Positions 11,451 through 23,185 of a stretch of 64,000 bases of DNA are shown piece after piece. Below the pieces are notes generated by a model that did not search any database, was not told the origin of the DNA, and saw nothing but the letters and a program-made list of their open reading frames with translations. How positions within the stretch are numbered: position 1 is the first letter of the stretch; each line of letters opens with the position of its first letter. The position numbers and the translations under genes were made by a program. This DNA is from Antedon mediterranea (taxonomy: Eukaryota > Echinodermata > Crinoidea > Comatulida > Antedonidae), in contig NC_092671.1 of the NCBI RefSeq assembly GCF_964355755.1, forward strand, positions 4,535,001-4,599,000. Direction: 5' to 3'.

Positions 11451-12476
11451 TTAGTCGTAAAATATATCATTTAATTTTCTACGATTTTTTCTGAAGACGT
11501 CAACAAATGCTTTTCTGAAACTTTCATTAACTGCACTATATATCAAAGGATTTACAGATGAGTTTATATATGTTCCACATCGACAAATGGCTGAAAGCCA
11601 AAATATATCCGATCCACTATTATCAAACAAGTATACAATGCCAAACGCATAAAACGGTGTCATGCAGATAACATAAACTACGACTGTCACAAAAACTGTA
11701 CAGAATATTTTCCTTTCAGATTTCAAACGTGGGTCGGTCTCGTATGAATTTGGAAGGGTATTGTGGGATTTCTTTAAAGAATAGAAAATAAGTAAATATA
11801 AAACAAAAATAATCACAATTAGTAATATAGTAATTGCAAATTGTAGTAGCCATACAATTTTACACAGTGTGTAGTAGCTGTCCTTAATAACACATACAGT
11901 TGCCTGATTCGAGATACCTCTATACATATTAGGCCACGGAAAAGTTACGGTTGCTCGGTACCGATAAGCGTATATTACTGTGTTTACAGACAAACTGAAA
12001 AACCATATCATTGCACATATCTTTATGGATCTTATGAGAGTACCAAATCCACTTGTTTTAAACCAATAAGGTCGACAAACTGCCATATAACGTTCAACAG
12101 AGAGCCAAACAATCGTTAAAATGCCAACATGCGCAGCACTCACCGAGCAGTAAGCTTCCAGTCCACACAACAAATCCCATTCTACATTGTAATCCGTATA
12201 TAATTCCAGAATAAATTCATCACTCTTTCCTATTTCAGTAGGCGACACAAATAAAAACAACGTATCAGCTATTGCCAAGTTGGCTAGATACACGTACACT
12301 GATTTGCGCAGTTTACTTGCTATAACGACAAATGTTATTATGTTGCCGATAACACCAATAGCAACGACAATACTTGTCAAATACCTAAGTACCATCTTTT
12401 CAAAATCTCTCTGCAGGAACAGATCTATGACATCATCATATGTGTTATACGTTGAATTTGCGTCTGAGACTGACAT
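11451..12476 (-). CDS. Intact orphan rhodopsin-like GPCR (341 aa)
   Basis: Seven-transmembrane receptor of the local family, shortest intact copy. GN 44-45 (TM1), LAIAD 67-71 (TM2), C104 with C195 as the probable disulphide, ERY 128-130, CMTP 271-274 (TM6) and NPLIY 309-313 (TM7). Helices fall at about 31-54, 60-81, 105-127, 153-173, 204-232, 256-283 and 290-314. The N-terminus is shorter than in the other copies (MSVSDANSTYNTYDD). Loop 2 reads FPWPNMY rather than PWPDMY, and TM7 is followed by SAVNESF instead of NVVNESF. The basic C-tail (KNRRKLNDIF) is closest to the gene at 56077. No counterpart exists in the right duplication. Ligand unknown. Confidence 0.93.
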   Translation of the reverse strand: MSVSDANSTYNTYDDVIDLFLQRDFEKMVLRYLTSIVVAIGVIGNIITFVVIASKLRKSVYVYLANLAIADTLFLFVSPTEIGKSDEFILELYTDYNVEWDLLCGLEAYCSVSAAHVGILTIVWLSVERYMAVCRPYWFKTSGFGTLIRSIKICAMIWFFSLSVNTVIYAYRYRATVTFPWPNMYRGISNQATVCVIKDSYYTLCKIVWLLQFAITILLIVIIFVLYLLIFYSLKKSHNTLPNSYETDPRLKSERKIFCTVFVTVVVYVICMTPFYAFGIVYLFDNSGSDIFWLSAICRCGTYINSSVNPLIYSAVNESFRKAFVDVFRKNRRKLNDIFYD

Positions 12477-12870
12477 ATTTAAATATTTAGAAATTTTATT
12501 CAGCTTTGAAATAACGACGAGGCGAACAATGCCAGTAATTGGGGTGAGTAGAATTACTAATGACGTGATAAAACTTTTTTAGTGATAAGTTACCGAGATT
12601 CAAAAATCTTCCAAATATTTACAGCACAAATAAAGCTCAAAGTTTACTTGACAATATATCTGTTACTATCGCTTGATTCAAACGAATACCACTTATTTAT
12701 CATGAAAACGATTTATGTACAAATTCATTCACAAGTTACCACAAGACCTAATTACATCCTTCCTTTTTCGTGGAATTCTACTGCAGAAAAAAAGATAAGG
12801 ATAACAAGCGACGCCGACAGTATGGGTCATTGTTCGTTTGACTATTCGATCACAATCTGCTCCTTTCTCT
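12477..12870. promoter_or_regulatory. 5' flank of the receptor at 11451-12476
   Basis: Contains AATGACGTGATAAAAC around 12559, a TGACG half-site like those found upstream of other copies. Nothing else is recognised. A regulatory role is inferred only from position. Confidence 0.25.
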
Positions 12871-13358
12871 AAAACCTGTTGTCCAGTCGACGTTGAAGTA
12901 CGTTGAGTTGCATTGGATTTTTTAAATCGTTAAGCCTGTTTTTTCCAGTCGACGTTGAGTTTACCGGATTCACATTTTTACACGATCGTTCATGGTTTTC
13001 TTGGTTCTATCGAGCGTTGCTGGGACACGTTCACGTTAAGTGTTGCAAAACCACCACAACCTAGCCTAAAACATGTTTATGCTGATATCTAAGGACAAAC
13101 ATTGAATATTACAATGTAATTTGACTTACATTAATTGTTAGTTTGAAATATCAGACAATAAAAAAAACTTGCGTTGTAAAATTCAAGAATTATTAGCGCG
13201 TACAGTATTTTGTTCACAAACTATGATGACATAATTTGTAAATCATTTGATTATTGGTCAGTTTTAACAATCGTTTATTTTTACCCCCTTTTCCTGTAAA
13301 ATTGTTGCATCTGGTTAATTCAATGCAACTCCCCGCAACTGGAAAACAGGGTTAATAA
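12871..13358. mobile_element. MITE-like element with imperfect inverted ends
   Basis: The left end (AACCTGTTGTCCAGT ... GAGTTGCATTGGATT) and the reverse complement of the right end (AACCCTGTTTTCCAGTTGC, GAGTTGCATTGAATT) match with gaps. The CCAGTCGACGTTGA motif is repeated at 12894 and 12937, so the left end seems partly duplicated. Non-coding interior. Confidence 0.5.
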
Positions 13359-14702
13359 ACCCAACATCCCTGTTTGTTAAATTGTGTTCGCGTCATGTTA
13401 CTATGTGTAATATTGTAATCAGAAAGATGTTACGTTATGGTTATTTTTACTTAATTAAGTAAACTTATATTATATATTTTCAAATAAAGAAACAGGTGTT
13501 AGAGATAATGCAATAACATTTACCAGTGAATTTTGTAGAAGATTTATTTTTAGGATACTTAGGTACCATTATATTCAGAGACCACAGATGTCATTGCCTT
13601 ATATTTAAGGATATAATGAATGTACGATTATTTTAAAAATTATCCGTCGAGAGCTTGTTCCATAAATAAGTATAATTATTTGATTACTATGAAATGTACT
13701 CACATACTCACACAGTACTTTCCTCTTAATGTACAAGTCCTACACAAGGGTAGCAACTGTATTCAAAGTTACTCGTTGCTGTTCCTCAAAAATATATTTG
13801 TATTATTATTATTGTAAATGAATATTATAATGGCTGCTTTTGTTCTGCTGTTTAATTACCATGTCGAACAATCTATTACTCTGAATTGTAGCGACATAAT
13901 ATAAGCCACATCCTTCCTTCCAGTGGCTTGAGGGTACTTGTGTTTTGTATAAGGTACATCCAATTCATTCTAATTTGTATTTAAACAACGTACAATTATT
14001 ATATGTTATTTTAATATATTCAGTAAAAGATAATTGTTCGTAATACATAAATCGTGTATGGCCAAATGAAATTCCATTGTAGTTAAATTACTCATTGGGT
14101 GAAAATAAACTTGGTATTGCACTACAGTATCCATAACACTCACATCTAGTATCTCCATTTACTATTTCATACATTCCCTTGCTCTTTTTCCATTTAAATT
14201 CGCTGTTCTAAGATGTGTAAGACTATGTTTAGGTATAAATTCATTATTATCATGCTTTATGTGTCATCACTATCACTAGTGTCATCAACCTTCATCGTTG
14301 TATCATCATCCTGTTAATATTTATCACTATTTCATATGATTATTTTCTACATAAAATCAATATTTATAAAACACCTAAATAAACCCAATTATTACACATC
14401 TTGGTTCTACAATTGATAGCATTTTTTCCCAAATATTAAATAATAAATATCTAATTAAAAGATTTCTCGTTTATGAGACCTTCAGATCTTCGAACATTTC
14501 AACATAGGCCTAAAACGTTTTGATTGTAACTTTTTTAACAAGCAAAATTAGTAGGCATACATATAGAAATGTTAGTTCACATCAAATGCCATTTGGAATG
14601 TTATTGTTTATGCCAACGCCAAGCAGAACATTACCGTGCTATTTGGATTTCCAACGCGAAATTACAGAACTTCATTGTATATTGCGTTGAGAATGCTACC
14701 TA

Positions 14703-15749
14703 CTAAGGTGGTTTAGGTATCATTTTAGTATATCTGTTGTAGAAAACTTCAACACATGCTTGTCTAAAACTTACATTGAATACATTATATATCAAGGGAT
14801 TTACGGAAGAATTTATATATGTTCCAAAACGACAAACAATTGAAAACCAAAATGCATCTGTTCCAAAAAAATTAAACAAGTATAATATTGCAAACACATA
14901 AATCGGTGTCATGCAGAAAACATAAACTGTAACAGTCACAAAAACTGTACAGAAAATTCTCCTCTCAGATTTATAACGTGGGTCGGAATTAGACACGGTA
15001 TTGTGTGACTTTCTTAAAGAATAGAGCATAAGAAAGCATAAAGCTAAAATAATCCCAATTAACAACATAGTTAATGTGAATTTCAGCGTCCACAAAATTG
15101 TACATAGTTTTTTGTAGTTTGGTTTGATGAGACATATAGTTGCACGATTTGAGATACCTCTATACATATCAGGCCAAGGAAAAATAACGTTTCCTTGGTA
15201 TTTATAAACAAGTGATGTTGTATTCACAGACAAACTGAAAATCCATATAATTACACAAACTTTTGCAGATCTTGAAAGAGTACCGAATCTGCTTATTTTA
15301 AACTGGTATGGTCTACAAACTGCCATATAACGTTCAATGGAAAGCCAAAGAATGGTTAAAATGGCTACATGCACGGCACACACAGGTAGGTAAGTTTGCA
15401 ACCCACACAACCATGTCTTTCGTAAATCATAAATTTTATAGGATATCGGAACCAAATCCTCACTTATTCCCACTTCAACAGGCGCCGCAATTAAAAATAA
15501 CGTGTCAGCTATCGCCAAATTGGCTAGATACACGTAAACTGATTTGCGCAGTTTACTTACTATTACGATAAATGTCATAATGTTGCCGATAACACCAAAA
15601 GCGATCATAATATAAATGACGTATTTAAGCACCATCTGTTCAAAATCTCTTTTTAGGAATATATCTATGAAATCATCATATTGACTGGTGTTAGACGTTG
15701 AAGTAAAGTGTCCATTGTCGTGTGATGTATTTTCAACTGAAATTGACAT
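14703..15749 (-). CDS. Intact orphan rhodopsin-like GPCR (348 aa)
   Basis: Seven-helix receptor of the local family. GN 55-56 (TM1), LAIAD 78-82 (TM2), C115 and C206 (disulphide), ERY 139-141 preceded by WLSI, PWPDMYRGISNR 191-202 in loop 2, FCMTP 278-282 (TM6), NPLIY 317-321 (TM7). The C-tail is short (YTKMIPKPP) and unlike its relatives. The frame stays open upstream to 15986, but the start at 15749 gives MSISVENTS, the N-terminus seen in paralogues. The upstream 79 codons include a hydrophobic-poor stretch that I treat as 5' UTR. N-glycosylation sites NTS occur twice before TM1. Its duplicate at 45744-48089 is broken. Alternative: a 427-aa form from the upstream ATG. Confidence 0.92.
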   Translation of the reverse strand: MSISVENTSHDNGHFTSTSNTSQYDDFIDIFLKRDFEQMVLKYVIYIMIAFGVIGNIMTFIVIVSKLRKSVYVYLANLAIADTLFLIAAPVEVGISEDLVPISYKIYDLRKTWLCGLQTYLPVCAVHVAILTILWLSIERYMAVCRPYQFKISRFGTLSRSAKVCVIIWIFSLSVNTTSLVYKYQGNVIFPWPDMYRGISNRATICLIKPNYKKLCTILWTLKFTLTMLLIGIILALCFLMLYSLRKSHNTVSNSDPRYKSERRIFCTVFVTVTVYVFCMTPIYVFAILYLFNFFGTDAFWFSIVCRFGTYINSSVNPLIYNVFNVSFRQACVEVFYNRYTKMIPKPP

Positions 15750-16560
15750 TTTTCTGTTTTGGAAAACATCTAGGCCTACATTCATATTTTCTTCAGCTTC
15801 GCAATCAAATGTATTAGTTTCAAATAAAATATAATTACACTGCGACGATGAATTTAATAGCAACGAATGGCTTGTGTAGCTTACAAAGTAAGATTCATGT
15901 GCGACAAATACGGTTAATCTTGCAAAAGTTTCACATATTTTAATGGTGTTTGCTGAAATGCCATTAGAATTAAATTGTGTGTTCAAACATATAGCACGTT
16001 GGCCTAAAGTATCTGGAAAACAATTTGTCAGCTAAACAACACTGAATATCCAAATGGGTTGCAATTCAAGTACAATCTTTTTCAAATAACAGAATCAATG
16101 TTAAATCTAGAAACAGGCCTTAAATTGTGCTTACAACTATGACGCACAGCGCAGTGACGTAAGCGTTGAACTACATTGCTATTGGTTAGTCGCTTTGTAT
16201 TTATCTATTGCAATGTGCATCTCACATCCTCTCCCGCCTATTTAAAATGTATGGTGTCTGATGTTAAACAGCTGTTTTTCGAGCCTTATGTTATGATTTC
16301 CTTTTCAGGTGACTAAAAGCTATTTCTTCTTCACTCTCCCAACAAGTATGTCTTCTCGGAATAATGATTGTAAACCGTAAGTCCAGTGTACACAAAATGC
16401 TCTCGTGCAAAGAAATATTTTTCAAGACGAGTTGGAGGTTACTGTGTACTAGGTCACACAGTTACTCATGAAGGAGCATGTATTATATTATATGTATTAG
16501 AAAATTGTAACTTTAAGCCCACGGCGCGCTCAATGGCGTTATAAAAATGGAAATTACATT
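15750..16560. promoter_or_regulatory. Conserved 5' flank of the receptor at 14703-15749
   Basis: Conserved at 48090-48890. Contains CAGTGACGTAAGCG (around 16153; CRE-like), an inverted CCAAT box in GCTATTGGTTAG (around 16179) and TATTTAAA (around 16240). A fragment of a SINE body is at 16351-16475. Regulation is inferred from conservation between copies. Confidence 0.35.
16351..16475 (+). mobile_element. Fragment of the tRNA-SINE body
   Basis: TCTTCTCGGA, then TAAACCGTAAGTCCAGTGTA and GAGTTGGAGGTTACTGTG correspond in order to the body of the SINE at 53779-54135 (TCTTCTCGGATAAGG, TAAACCGTAGGTCCAGTGTA, GTAGAGGGTTACCCCGGTG). The tRNA head is missing. The fragment is also in the right duplication at about 48683-48797. 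Confidence 0.65.
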
Positions 16561-16589
16561 ATATTATAATCTAATCGAATAAAACCAAA

Positions 16590-18600
16590 TCAGGTGTAAT
16601 TTTAATTTTTTAATTTAAAAATTTAATTTTTTATTAGTAAATGAAAAGCCAATTAATTTATATGTAAATATGTTTAAAAATTATTAATTATTAATGTTAA
16701 TTTTTGTTTCAACTAGTTGTTTGATGAGTCATTGTAACTTATTCAAATATTTGTTTTCTTTTGGATGATATACTAATTATTGTAACTTGTTATATTTTAA
16801 GTAAATAAATATTCTATTTATCATTATTATTTTATTTTCTTTGCATATGCATAAGGATTAATTATTTGTCTTTATCATTCATTACATGGCTGTGCAGTCT
16901 TGTTATTTACTTACTAATTGAGAATAGCGAAGATTTCAGTATTTATCATCGAGTAAACATGTGTTATAATTAATCTCTCTTCTCGATGTCAACGATCGAA
17001 CGCCGTAGTATGTCGCTGTCTCAACCATATTCCATCATCCCATCTTAATGTGAATTCATTGGTATTTATTCAAATTCATGCAGATTCAAACACTATTAAA
17101 ACGAAGCAGCAAAAATCTTGAATTGAATTTTAATTTAGATGAGGGAAAACCATCAAAATGTAAAACAGTTAAACAGATAAATAATATAGTTATTAGAACT
17201 ATTACAACACATGGTTATAAGGAAGTTACTAAAATCGTAAATATTATAATTTTACTATTATTATAGTTATAAATAAAAAACTGGCAGGAAGTTTTTGTTA
17301 ATATATTTTATCAATATTTTTCGAAGAAACCAAACTTATCGTTGAGGATCTGGCACTAACAAAGTTATTTATTTTGAGATTTATCGACTCACCGAATGGA
17401 AAGTCGGTAGAAAATTATTCCTCGGAATCGTACAAGACTTACTGTATAGTAGGTCTACGAGTTGCACATATATACATAATTATAATGGCTATATTTGTTA
17501 TTTTTAAATTACTATGCCAATTTTATTATGATACTCTGAATTGTACCGACAGAGCTGAATCGTTCACGTGACTAGTCTACAAGGTACTTTGTGTATAAAT
17601 GTTACTTCTGTATTACTAACCAATAAGTATTGTTGGTGTTTGGTGAATTTCAATTCAGTCTTCACTATCAAACTAGTTTGACAGAAAAAAGTGTGATTTA
17701 CCCAAATATAGAAGTTATATGACATCATCATGTCCATATATGGGCATATCACTCTTTTTTAGGGCACAAGTCAAGTTTGAGAGTGTGGACAGAGCTTTAT
17801 AAGGACTTATGAAAATTCCAATGAACTAAGTTTTGAGGAAAATTTACTCCATTATATTGCACTGCATTATATTTCACAACCAATATTCATTCATTCATAT
17901 ACTTACAGGCCTACAAAACACAAATTCAACACTAAAAACACATTTTCATCAACGCTGATGCAGGTTGGATTGTAAACTACAGTTTGTTAATCAAACAATT
18001 ACAACTGTCATACATTCTGTTCTTAAAAACTGTGATATTATACATTGAGGGAATATGTTATATTTATATGTACCAAAGGTATTGAAATAGAAAAATTAAT
18101 AATTTATTAGGATCTAGTTAGTTAACTAAGTTTTAATTATTAAGATAAACAATCAAGATAGCTGAAATAAGAAAATATATCCATTTGCCGATCCTTTTCT
18201 TTATGAAAAATCGTATTGCTTCTTTCTGGAAAAGAAAATGTAACAAAAATACACACCCATTTTAAATATTACAAGAAAGTTGTAAAAGGTGCAACATACT
18301 GTCTTATCATTTTATTGACCAAATATAATTTTCACAAAAAGAATAACAACAATTTATTTGTACAATTATATACCAATCTTTTTTGGAAACAAAACAGAAA
18401 GCTATAGATGATAATCGGGCGATTGCATGTCCGTACCGGGTGTTACGAGATTCAAAACTGCTTAATAATGTGTTCTATTATTGGCTCTGTATTTTTGAGA
18501 AATCTCGAAAAATAGAGACTATAATTTTGATATTGATTGACCTTCATTATACACACTATTATATACAATTTTTTTAGGTGTGAAGGATGACACCTAGTGA
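16590..18600. repeat. Spacer segment A (diverged paralogue of 22257-29516 and 48940-50990)
   Basis: Non-coding segment recognisable by AACTGGCAGGAAGT, TATCGTTGAGGATC, ACTAGTTTGACA, CCATATATGGGCATAT and GATGCAGGTTGGATTGT. It is present three times in the window. This copy has the uninterrupted sequence at the site where the 5.68-kb element sits in copy B. Small ORFs in it are not shared between copies. Confidence 0.75.
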
Positions 18601-18689
18601 AATATAATTATTATACCATTCTTTTTTTTAATATCTTAGACGAAGAATATTTACTACTACCCAGAATCTAATGTAATTATCCTAATATT

Positions 18690-18810
18690 ATCAAAAAACG
18701 GTGTCATAAACACAACTTAAACTTAAATCCATATGATTGCACGGACCGTAAGGATATTGAGAGTACCAAATCAATTTGTTTTAAACTGAAAAATCTGCAA
18801 ATTGAAATGT
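18690..18810 (-). pseudogene. Tiny GPCR relic (TM6 scrap joined to TM3-TM4)
   Basis: Plus-strand AAAACGGTGTCAT (TM6 block) is followed after a short gap by TAAATCCATATGATTGCACGG, then GAGAGTACCAAATC and TTGTTTTAAACTGA. These match the TM4, intracellular loop 2 and post-ERY regions of the family. Too short and frame-broken to code. An ATT microsatellite follows at about 18841-18890. Confidence 0.65.
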
Positions 18811-19220
18811 TTCCTATTTAATAGAACTATTGATAAAAATATTATTATTATTATTATTATTAGTATTAGTGTTATTATTATTATTATTAAAGTCAAACAT
18901 CAAATCATCATACATTTTCAATTGAAAGCAACATAGCCTTTCTGTCGAAATGACACGTGGTACAAAAAGACATAACAATACTCAAACGTAATGCTCCTCG
19001 TTTAAACAGTTTAACGAAATATAGAAGTTACACAAATTACACGTGTAAATTGTAAGCAGATGTTTTGTAAAAGAAATCAAATGTCTTCTTTATTTGAGAA
19101 AATTATAAATAAATATTAATAATAATAAATTGTCCGTAAAGGGAATTATAAACATGCGAGTCTTTACTGTATTTCTATGTGCTTTCAACATGGTAATCTC
19201 GAAAATAGAGACAATTAATA

Positions 19221-20284
19221 TTATTTTTGTCCTAAATACATTGTTAATTTTCTTCGAATTCTTCCGTAGAAAACATAAACAAATGCTTGTCTAAAATCTG
19301 TGTTTACTACATTATAGATCAAAGGATTTACAAATGAATTTACATAAAATAGAAAACGACAGATGGTTAAAAGTAAAGATCCTTCCGATCCCAGAATATT
19401 AGTAAAGTATAGTATTCCACACAAATGAATTGGTTCCACGAGTAAAATATAAACTGTGACTGTTACAAAAACTGTCCAGAATATTTTCCTCTCAGATTCC
19501 AAACGTGGGTCCGTTTCGCGCGAAATTGGCAATGCATTGCGAGATTTTCTTATACAATAGAGCATACATGAATATAAAAATACAATAATTATAATTAACA
19601 ACACAGTCAGAGTTGAGTTCAGAATCCACAAAATTGCACAAAGTGTATTGTATTTTGGATTATTACCACATATAGTTGCACGGTTTGAGATACCTCTATA
19701 CATATCAGGCCAGGGAAGAATGACGAACACTCGTACGACATATACAAATGCTACAGTATTCACCGACAAACATAAAATCCATATAATAACACAGATTTTG
19801 ACAGATCTTGAGAAAGTACCCAATCCACTTGTTTTATATTGAAAAGGTCTACAAACTGCCATATAACGTTCAACGGGAGCCAAAAAATAGTTAATAATGC
19901 TACATGCATGGTACTATTACTAAAATAATCAAATAGTCCACATTTCCAGTTGTTTATTCCTAATTTAACAACCGTATAGTTTACGGGAATTAAATCCTCA
20001 CTTATCCATATTTTAATTGGTGCCACAATCAAAGTCAATGCATCAGCTATTGCCAAATTTGCTAAATACACGTAAACTGATGAGTGCAATTTACTCACCA
20101 TAACGACAAATGTCATTATGTTGCCGATAATACCAAAAGCAACAACAAAAGGAATACTATAGTTAATTAAAATTATTTTCCAGTCACTATACAGGAGGAA
20201 CATATATATGGCAGCATCATATTGACTCGTGTTAGACATTGAATTCCCGAGTTCAGTTACATTATAGAAGATATCAAACGCCAT
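19221..20284 (-). pseudogene. Near-intact GPCR pseudogene with 1-bp deletion
   Basis: Two overlapping frames, 19760-20284 (N-terminus to TM3) and 19221-19883 (TM3 to tail), make up one receptor. The break lies near 19874-19880. There the paralogues code for WLSVERY and this copy lacks one base, so the frame is lost at the start of the ERY motif. All else is preserved: NTSQYD and TM1 with GNIMTF, LAIADA in TM2, PWPDMYRGISNR in loop 2, NPLIYNVVN in TM7, and a tail ending RRKLTMYLGQK. TM6 has an unusual LLVEPIH in place of FCMTPFY. The start is MAFDIFYN. No counterpart lies in the right duplication. A sequencing error cannot be excluded for a single-base change. Confidence 0.88.
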
Positions 20285-21650
20285 TGTTCTTTTGAAAATC
20301 TATTTTTGCAAATTGTCTTCTGTTTTGCAACTAAAATGTATCAGTACGAATACAATCAAAGTGCTTGAGGAAAAACTGATGATAGTGGGTTTGGTATGGT
20401 TTCAAAATAACCGTGGCTCTGTCTAACAACACAAGTAGCACTCTTGTAGTTGTGGTCGCAATACTATTGAGTATAACAGACGTACCAAGTTACTATGGCT
20501 AATAATTTAGACGTTTAGTAGTAATATCTACGTAACTACATATTCTTCATGTACAAAGTTTTGATTGACCAATCAAAATTAACATGATATATAAATTATG
20601 AACCAATCACGATTACTGCAAAAATATATCTTTTTGTCGATACTTTCCTTATAAATAAAACCGATTGCTGACGTAATTTTAAAAGAAAAATGAAACAAAA
20701 TGCATACTAATTTTAAAAGGTTTAACAAAATATATATAAAAAAGAAAAAAAACAACCGTACTTCATTGTAAAATTATATTTTATCAATCTTTTTAGAAGA
20801 ATCAAAAAGGTAGTTATCGATTATGATCGGGCAATTGAATTTATGGATCGGGTGTTCAAGAGAGACTTTTTTCGAGATTTTCCAGAAACATAGACCCAAT
20901 TTAAAATATTTTTTATATTTATTTGTTCTCTTTTTTTTTAGAAATATCGAAAAATAGAAACTACAATTTGTTTGTTGATTGACCTAATATATGCTATTGT
21001 CAGTAATTGTATTCAATCAATGCAAAAAAATAAGTCTTCCTCCGAAGCGTGTTTAACATAGATTACCAATATCTTCTATACGAAATATAATTTCAAGATA
21101 GGTCAATAAAAAATAAAAATGACGTATTCGTTTACAACATTATGCATAATTATAAGGAAGCTTAAAAATGTACAATTATATTGTGTTCATAGAAATAAAC
21201 AAAAGTATTGACCAGGATCGGGTTATGGTCACAGATGGTTGCATTTCTGGATGGTGTTCATTTTAAAAATGTAAGGGAGAATATTCTTTTCTAAATGTCT
21301 AGATATCTTTTTAATAAGCCAATTGTGTTCAAACAATTAATCTATAATTATATAATTTCATTAAAAAGATGTGAATGATATTTAAGCGTAAGGGGTGACA
21401 CGTGCTAATCATCATTTAGTTTGCTGCAAAAAAAATATCGACTTTATCATTAACTTTATTAAAGTAGAATTGTTATAATCTATTAATTGTATTGTTATCG
21501 TTATTGTTCTTTTATTTATTTCTTCCTTATTTTGGAAATATTTGAAAAAAATTTTGATAAAATATAAATAATAACAATAATATCATACAATAGATAGAAA
21601 ATATCACAATTAATTCTTCTTCATATAATTATGTAAAACGTTACAGTCAC
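20285..21650. other. Spacer, nothing recognised
   Basis: AT-rich non-coding sequence upstream of the pseudogene. A CCAAT box (TTGACCAATCAAAATT, around 20566) is present. The stretch 20640-20900 loosely resembles 18180-18430 (GATCGGGCAATTG, TACCGGGTGTT-like text), suggesting another decayed copy of the spacer repeat. Confidence 0.4.
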
Positions 21651-22073
21651 CATAACACAGTTGCATACAAGTACACATCAAAACTACCTAAAATTGATCT
21701 TCTATTCAGGCCACCCTTTGCTCGAACTGTCTGTTTTCAATCTTCACTCTTTCCTAGATTCTGTAAACTTTGGAATGGTCTTCCCTTTGAATTAAGTGAC
21801 CTTGGCAGGTTTCGAGAATTCGAGACTAGTCTTCGCCAACACTATTTCTTTTGATTTTACCTGGTCCCTGCTGTATTTTGTCTTAGATATTTATTAATTA
21901 ATTTTTTCTCGTCATTTATTTTATATTTATATTATATTTTATTTATGTTAAAGGAAAGTCTTTAAACAGTGATTGGGGACAATCCTGGTTTTTTGTTTCA
22001 TTATATATTTTTATGTATTATGTTGTAATTGAAATGAGCCGATATTGAATAAATCAAATCAAATCAAAAACCT
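21651..22073 (+). mobile_element. 5'-truncated non-LTR retrotransposon, 3' end
   Basis: A frame ending at 21854 codes for the C-terminus of a CR1/L2-group reverse transcriptase polyprotein: FPRFCKLWNGLPFELSD, then LRQHYF and stop. A 3' UTR and a short (TCAAA)n tail follow at about 22052-22073. Everything upstream, including the catalytic RT region, is missing, as is usual for 5'-truncated LINE copies. Confidence 0.75.
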
Positions 22074-22256
22074 AACACACACCCCAAACATACACACACC
22101 TATAATGAATTTCTTTCTATACACATTTTTCAAAACATACGTTCTAACCCAACCAGAAATAACACAGATTTAGAAAAACAAAACAGTTCAAGATTTTTGT
22201 TTTATTTTCACAAAATATTTAATATACAACTGAAACCTAATATATCGATATCGATG

Positions 22257-23155
22257 AACAGTTAAACAGAGAAATAATAGATTTATTACAATTATTACAG
22301 CACATGGTTATAAGGAAGTTACTAAAATCATAAACATTATAATTTTATCAAACTTCTATGTTATAAATATAAAACTGGCAGGAAGTCTTTCTTTCTGATA
22401 AAGTATACAACTATTTTATCAATATCTTTCGAAGAAACACAAACTTATCGTTGAGGATCAGGCACTTGGATGATTTAGAACAAAGCTATTTATATCGAGA
22501 TTTATCGACTCACCGAATAATGTATTGGATATCGGTAGAAAATTATTTACTTACGATATAGTAGGCTTATGAGTTGCACATACATACATAATTATAATGG
22601 CTATGTTTTTAACCTACTATGCCAACTATTGTGATTGAAAATGTTCATCTGGCTTGAAGATACGTTATTTTACAATTCTATTTTGACAAACCAACTATTA
22701 TGATACTCTGAATTGTACCGACAGAACTGAATCGTTTACGTGACTAGTTTTTACTATCCAATAGGCCAAAGAAGAATGATGCATCACATATTCGTATTGT
22801 TGATGTTCTTTGATAAACTGAAATCCAATTCTGTCTACACTATCGAACTAGTTTGACAAAAAAAGTGTGATGTACCCAAATATATAAGTTATATGACATC
22901 ATCGTGTCCATATATGGGCATATTAATTTTGTTTTGTCACAAGTCAAGTTTGATAGTGTAGACAGAGCTTTATAAGGATATTATGAAAATTCCAATGAAC
23001 TAAGTTTTGAGGAAAATTTACTCCATTCTATTGCACTGCATTATATTTCACAACCAATATTCATTCATTTATTTACTTATAGGCCTACAAAACATACAAA
23101 ACAAAAATTCAACAAAAAAACACATTTTCATCAACGCTGATGCAGGTTGGATTGT
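22257..23155. repeat. Spacer segment B, left part
   Basis: Nearly identical to 49460-50177 and more distant from segment A (about 17165-17967). It is continued at 28836-29516 beyond the inserted 5.68-kb element. Non-coding, except for a receptor scrap at 22758-22830. Confidence 0.8.
22758..22830 (-). pseudogene. Tiny GPCR scrap (loop 2 to TM4)
   Basis: AATAGGCCAAAGAAGAATGA then ATAAACTGAAATCCAATTC on the plus strand correspond to the PWPDMY loop and the start of the TM4 block of the receptor family. It lies inside spacer segment B, so that segment itself derives partly from a lost receptor locus. Confidence 0.5.
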
Positions 23156-23185
23156 TAGGCTAGTCAATCTAGCATAACCGCTTCT

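Larger units (their letters stand above)
13490..16590. repeat. Left copy of segmental duplication, block 2
   Basis: Similar to 44345-48940 in the same order: spacer, receptor gene, upstream flank with SINE-body fragment. The right copy carries an extra insertion of about 1.3 kb inside the receptor. The spacer 13490-14702 contains no gene. At 14041-14160 it keeps faint receptor sequence (GAAATTCCATTGTAG) whose better preserved equivalent is the relic at 44990-45185. Confidence 0.85.

Noticed and set aside
15308-15571. Plus-strand ORFs opposite receptor genes (also 8025-8273, 12280-12582, 43335-43586, 19648-19842)
   Set aside because: They are antisense shadows of conserved receptor codons; their similarity to each other is explained by the minus-strand genes.
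15750-15986. Extension of the receptor at 14703 to an upstream ATG (427 aa)
   Set aside because: The internal ATG at 15749 matches the N-terminus of the paralogues. The upstream codons have no signal peptide or helix typical of the family.
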